Source: Mesorhizobium loti R88b
Lineage (GTDB): Bacteria; Pseudomonadota; Alphaproteobacteria; Rhizobiales; Rhizobiaceae
Assembly: GCF_013170845.1 (NCBI RefSeq)
Contig: NZ_CP033367.1
Location: 3,721,001 to 3,785,000, forward strand
Direction: 5' to 3'
DNA: 64,000 nucleotides
Both the position numbers and the translations under genes were made by a program. The notes beneath the pieces were generated by a model that saw nothing but the letters and a program-made list of their open reading frames with translations, ran no database searches and was not told the origin of the DNA. Below, piece by piece: positions 60,989-64,000 of this stretch (positions are counted from its first letter, which is position 1; the number at the start of each line of letters is the position of its first letter).

Positions 60989-61999
60989 CTACTTATCCGA
61001 CACCCCAGCCTCGGCGAAGCTCGCCATCCCAGCATGGCACTCCAGCGCCGAGCGGACGATGTTGACGGCGAGGCAGGCGCCGGAGCCTTCGCCGAGCCGC
61101 ATGCCGAGATCGAGCAGCGGCGGCAGGCCCAGCGCTTCGAGCAGGCCGCGATGGCCTGACTCAGCCGAGACATGGGCGGCGACGGTGTGTGCGAGGCCGG
61201 TCGGATGCAGCTTTGCCAGCGGGGCGGCGGCGGCGGTGCAGACAAAGCCGTCGAGCAAAACGGGTATACCGAGGTGACGGGCGGCGAGCGTGGCGCCGAA
61301 GATGGCGGCCAGTTCGCGGCCGCCGAGTGCGGCGGCAACGCCCAGCGGATCGGCGAGGGCTGCGGCGTGTCGCTTCAGGCCGGCTTCTATTGCCGTCACC
61401 TTGCGCTTCAGGCCGGCATCGTCAACGCCGGTGCCGCGGCCGGTCCATTTTTCCGCGCCGCCGCCAAACAGCGCCGCCGAAATGGCGGCAGCCGGCGTGG
61501 TGTTGCCGATGCCCATTTCGCCAAAGCAGACCAGGTCGAGATCATCAGTCACGGCGTCATAGCCGGCCGAGACAGCGGCGAGGAAGGCCTTTTCATCCAT
61601 CGCCGGCACTTGCGTGAAGTCGCCCGTGGGATGGTCGAGGTCGAGCGGGATGACGTCGAGCTCAGCGCCGGCGATCCGGGCGAGCTGGTTGATGGCGGCG
61701 CCGCCACCGGCGAAATTCGCCACCATCTGCACCGTGACTTCCGAGGGGAACGCCGACACGCCTTGCGCGGTGACGCCGTGGTTGCCGGCGAAGACGAACA
61801 CCTTCACCCGGTCGAGTTTGGGCATGTCGCGGCCCTGCCAGCGCGCCAGCCAGGCGGCAATGGTTTCCAGCCGGCCGAGACTGCCTTGCGGCTTGGTCAG
61901 CGTGTCCTGGCGGCTGGCAACGGCCTTTGCCGCGCTATCGCTGCCGGCGGGCAGATCGAGGCAGGCGGCGCGCAGTTCATCGAGGGATTTGAAGGGCAT
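60989..61999 (-). CDS. cobT: Nicotinate-nucleotide--dimethylbenzimidazole phosphoribosyltransferase
   Basis: The 336-residue enzyme makes alpha-ribazole phosphate for the lower ligand of cobalamin. Hallmarks are QGSLGRLE, FAGNHGV, the active-site region CFGEMGIGNTTPAAAI and LDGFVCTAAAA. The catalytic Glu near the C-terminus lies in LRLGEGSGACLA-type sequence (here MRLGEGSGACLA). It is the first of a minus-strand cluster read in the order cobB-like, cobS, cobT, with 48 bp between cobS and cobT. Confidence 0.95.
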   Translation of the reverse strand: MPFKSLDELRAACLDLPAGSDSAAKAVASRQDTLTKPQGSLGRLETIAAWLARWQGRDMPKLDRVKVFVFAGNHGVTAQGVSAFPSEVTVQMVANFAGGGAAINQLARIAGAELDVIPLDLDHPTGDFTQVPAMDEKAFLAAVSAGYDAVTDDLDLVCFGEMGIGNTTPAAAISAALFGGGAEKWTGRGTGVDDAGLKRKVTAIEAGLKRHAAALADPLGVAAALGGRELAAIFGATLAARHLGIPVLLDGFVCTAAAAPLAKLHPTGLAHTVAAHVSAESGHRGLLEALGLPPLLDLGMRLGEGSGACLAVNIVRSALECHAGMASFAEAGVSDK

Positions 62000-62047
62000 G
62001 GGGGCAAGGTCTCCGGAAGGGAATCAAGGGGAAGCAGGCCAAGGCGA

Positions 62048-62860
62048 TCAAGAGAGGGCGACGGAAGCGACGAGCAGCACCGCGATTTCGCTGACCTGCT
62101 GCAAAGCGCCGATCGTGTCGCCGGTCTGGCCACCGATCTGGTTGAGGCAAAGGGCGTGGAAGGCGGCAAACAGCAGGCCAAGCAGGATCAGCGCGGCGAT
62201 GGCGCCGCCGGGCCCAAGCAGCAGGAGCGGGATCGCGCCAAGCACGGCGCCGGCGATTGCCGTTTCAAGCGAGACCGTGCCGGCGCTGGCCGAGAGGCCG
62301 TCGTCGCGCGCCGGCGGCAAGAGATGCATGAAGGCGCCGAGCACGCCACGCGAAGCCGTGTGGGCGGCGACAAGGGCGAAAAGGGCTTGCGTCGGGTCGA
62401 CAAGTTGCGACAGCGCGCTCCAGCGGATGAGCAGCGACAGGGCAAGCGCCATCGCACCATAGGCGCCGATGCGGCTGTCGCGCATGATGTCGAGTTTGCG
62501 GCCGCGTGATTTGCCGCCGCCAAAGCCATCGGCGACGTCGGACAGCCCGTCCTCATGCAGGCAGCCGGTGGTGAGCACGGTTGCGACAAGGGCAAGGGCG
62601 GCGGCCGGCGCCATGGCAAGGCCGAACCTCTCAGCGGTGGCAAAGACAATGGCGCCGATCAGGCCGACGAGGAGCCCGGCGATGGGTGCGGCCCAGATCG
62701 CGGCGGCGAGGCTGCGGCCGCGAAAGTCGAAGACGGGGAGCGGCAGCCTGGTGAAGAACACGAGGCAAAGCGCCACATCGTCGAGGATTTGGCGAGGCGA
62801 AAGGGTCAAACTCCGCAGCTTGAGCATGATCTCCGAAAATCGGTTGCCACTTTTCGGCAT
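62048..62860 (-). CDS. cobS: Adenosylcobinamide-GDP ribazoletransferase
   Basis: The 270-residue inner-membrane enzyme joins adenosylcobinamide-GDP with alpha-ribazole to give cobalamin. It has several hydrophobic spans, and the signature motif runs from GCLHEDGLSDVADGFGGG to RKLDIMRDSRIGAYG, with Asp-rich nucleotide-binding residues. The start at ATG 62860 is 6 bp after the cobB-like stop. CobS and CobT act consecutively in the same pathway. Confidence 0.93.
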   Translation of the reverse strand: MPKSGNRFSEIMLKLRSLTLSPRQILDDVALCLVFFTRLPLPVFDFRGRSLAAAIWAAPIAGLLVGLIGAIVFATAERFGLAMAPAAALALVATVLTTGCLHEDGLSDVADGFGGGKSRGRKLDIMRDSRIGAYGAMALALSLLIRWSALSQLVDPTQALFALVAAHTASRGVLGAFMHLLPPARDDGLSASAGTVSLETAIAGAVLGAIPLLLLGPGGAIAALILLGLLFAAFHALCLNQIGGQTGDTIGALQQVSEIAVLLVASVALS

Positions 62861-62866
62861 CTAACT

Positions 62867-64000
62867 CTAGCCCCTCGCAATGGCGTGGAAGAAAGTGCCA
62901 CTAACATGGCCGCGCCGGTAGCCGGAAGGGCCGATCGGATTGCCCTGGCCATCGGCGAGGTCGGCCAGCGGCTCGTCATTGCCGGTGGCCGTCATCTGCG
63001 CATAGTGGAATTCGTGACCCCGGATCAGCGCGCCTTGTGAGCCAAGAGAACAGTCGGCGCGCAGCCGTGCCTCGCGATAGCCGAGATTCATCTTGCGCTT
63101 GGCAAAGCTGGTGGAATGGCCAAGCAGGCCCAGCATGCGATGCGTTTCGTCGGAGGCGTCTTCCAGCGTTTCGCCCAGCACCATGAAGCCGCCGCACTCG
63201 CCATGGATCGGCTTCTTCGTCGCGAAATGCAGCATTCCGGCACGGAAATTCGTAGCGGCGGCGAGCTTGCCGGCGTGAAGCTCGGGATAGCCCCCAGGCA
63301 GCCAGCAGACATCGCAATCCTGGTCGGGCGCTTCATCGGCGAGCGGGGAGAACGGGACAAGTTCAGCGCCGGCCTGACGCCAGTAGGCGGCGACATGCGG
63401 GTAGAGGAAGGTGAAGGCGGCATCCTCGGCAAGCGCGATGCGTTGGCCTGGCGGCTGCAGCGCGTCCGCGAAGTCGCCCGCTGCCGGGGTGAGGGGCGTT
63501 GCCAGAGCCATGACGGCATCGAGGTCGAGCGACTTTTCCGCCATGTCGGCCAGCCGGTCGAGATGCGCCATGAGGTCATCATATTCGCCGGCCTGGACAA
63601 GGCCGAGATGCCGCTCGGGCAGGTTCAGGGTGGGGTCACGCAGGATGGCGCCGACGACAGGCAGGCCGATCGCCTCGATGGCGTCGCCGGACAGCCGGCG
63701 GTGGCGCTCGCTGCCCAGCCGGTTGAGCACGACGCCAGCCATGCGCACATCCGGATCGTAGGTGGCAAAACCCTTGGCGACGGCGGCTGCCGTGGTCGAT
63801 TGGCCTGATACGTCGAGCACCAGCAGCACCGGCAGGCCGTAGAGTCGGGCGAGATCGGCGGCCGAACCGGTTCGTCCCGGCGCGGCCGGAATGCCGTCGA
63901 ACAGGCCCATGGCGCTTTCGAGGATGACGAAATCCGTGTCGTCGGCCTGTTGCGCGGCCAGCGCGTTGAGCAGCGATGGCGGCATCGCCCAGCTGTCGAG
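62867..64000 (-). CDS. cobB: Cobyrinate a,c-diamide synthase (CobB/CbiA), 5' end outside the window
   Basis: The visible 377 residues are the C-terminal part of the enzyme; the frame is open to the window end (the last visible codons upstream read LDSWAM, a motif before which the N-terminal ATPase part is cut off). The glutamine amidotransferase domain shows GGYPELHAGKL and the catalytic Cys in HGECGGFMVLG, with a C-terminal His in GTFFHAIARG. It amidates cobyrinate side chains with ATP and glutamine in cobalamin synthesis. It is upstream of and probably cotranscribed with cobS. Confidence 0.9.
   Translation of the reverse strand, partial: LDSWAMPPSLLNALAAQQADDTDFVILESAMGLFDGIPAAPGRTGSAADLARLYGLPVLLVLDVSGQSTTAAAVAKGFATYDPDVRMAGVVLNRLGSERHRRLSGDAIEAIGLPVVGAILRDPTLNLPERHLGLVQAGEYDDLMAHLDRLADMAEKSLDLDAVMALATPLTPAAGDFADALQPPGQRIALAEDAAFTFLYPHVAAYWRQAGAELVPFSPLADEAPDQDCDVCWLPGGYPELHAGKLAAATNFRAGMLHFATKKPIHGECGGFMVLGETLEDASDETHRMLGLLGHSTSFAKRKMNLGYREARLRADCSLGSQGALIRGHEFHYAQMTATGNDEPLADLADGQGNPIGPSGYRRGHVSGTFFHAIARG

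Noticed and set aside
62048..64000. Cobalamin riboswitch controlling the cob genes
   Set aside because: The operon's 5' region lies outside the window, and no B12-box-like conserved element was recognised inside it.

Overview
This 64 kb window is chromosomal DNA from a GC-rich alphaproteobacterium, most probably a Rhizobiales member close to Mesorhizobium. The inference rests on the block folA / hflK-hflC-DUF2065-degP / serB / miaA / ilvB-ilvN, a BA14K-family envelope protein, aerobic-type cobalamin genes (cobS, cobT, cobB/cbiA-like), and GC-rich codon use throughout. No database search was possible. No insertion sequence, integrase, CRISPR array or rRNA was seen; the one RNA gene is tRNA-Lys(CTT).

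Layout. Positions 1-8.9 kb hold a DUF4424 protein (cut by the window edge), dihydrofolate reductase, the HflK/HflC membrane complex, a DegP-type periplasmic protease, phosphoserine phosphatase with a coupled acetyltransferase, MiaA and a diguanylate cyclase. Positions 9-13.5 kb hold a HerA-like ATPase, an XRE-cupin regulator that looks leaderless, and a LysR gene. Positions 13.5-15.3 kb carry a probable tmpA-tmpB pair for oxidative cleavage of trimethylaminoethylphosphonate. A 0.6 kb stretch of hairpins and tiny ORFs then leads to a PcfJ-like gene. An FMO-like flavoprotein is followed by the acetolactate synthase genes ilvB-ilvN, which are preceded by a leader-peptide attenuator. Positions 22-33 kb hold a LysE exporter, a nucleoside deaminase, an RND efflux pair, a cobalt-type nitrile hydratase operon, an EamA transporter, a RecD-like helicase and pdxJ. 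Two tandem Kup potassium transporters (33.4-37.4 kb) share a nearly identical 3' end. A reductase gene with an in-frame amber codon and a QorB/HxlR-type pair follow.

Positions 40.1-47.3 kb carry the most unusual locus: an exported caspase-like/TPR protein, an FAD monooxygenase and an exported TPR/CHAT protein, all in one direction. It looks like a two-protease envelope module built around a flavoenzyme. After it come several small stress- or ligand-responsive units with visible palindromic operators (MarR/Rieske/GST, TetR, MarR/cupin). Then come ilvC, a BA14K protein, an EEP nuclease with a NUDIX-like protein, an LprI-like protein, a MacAB-type ABC exporter, PhzF, tRNA-Lys, an AT-richer orphan gene, and cobT-cobS-cobB at the right edge.

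The shared biology is mostly housekeeping: branched-chain amino acid synthesis is split between ilvBN at 19.5 kb and ilvC at 49.7 kb, and envelope quality control is supplied by HflKC and DegP. Accessory catabolism (phosphonate, nitrile) and efflux are interspersed.
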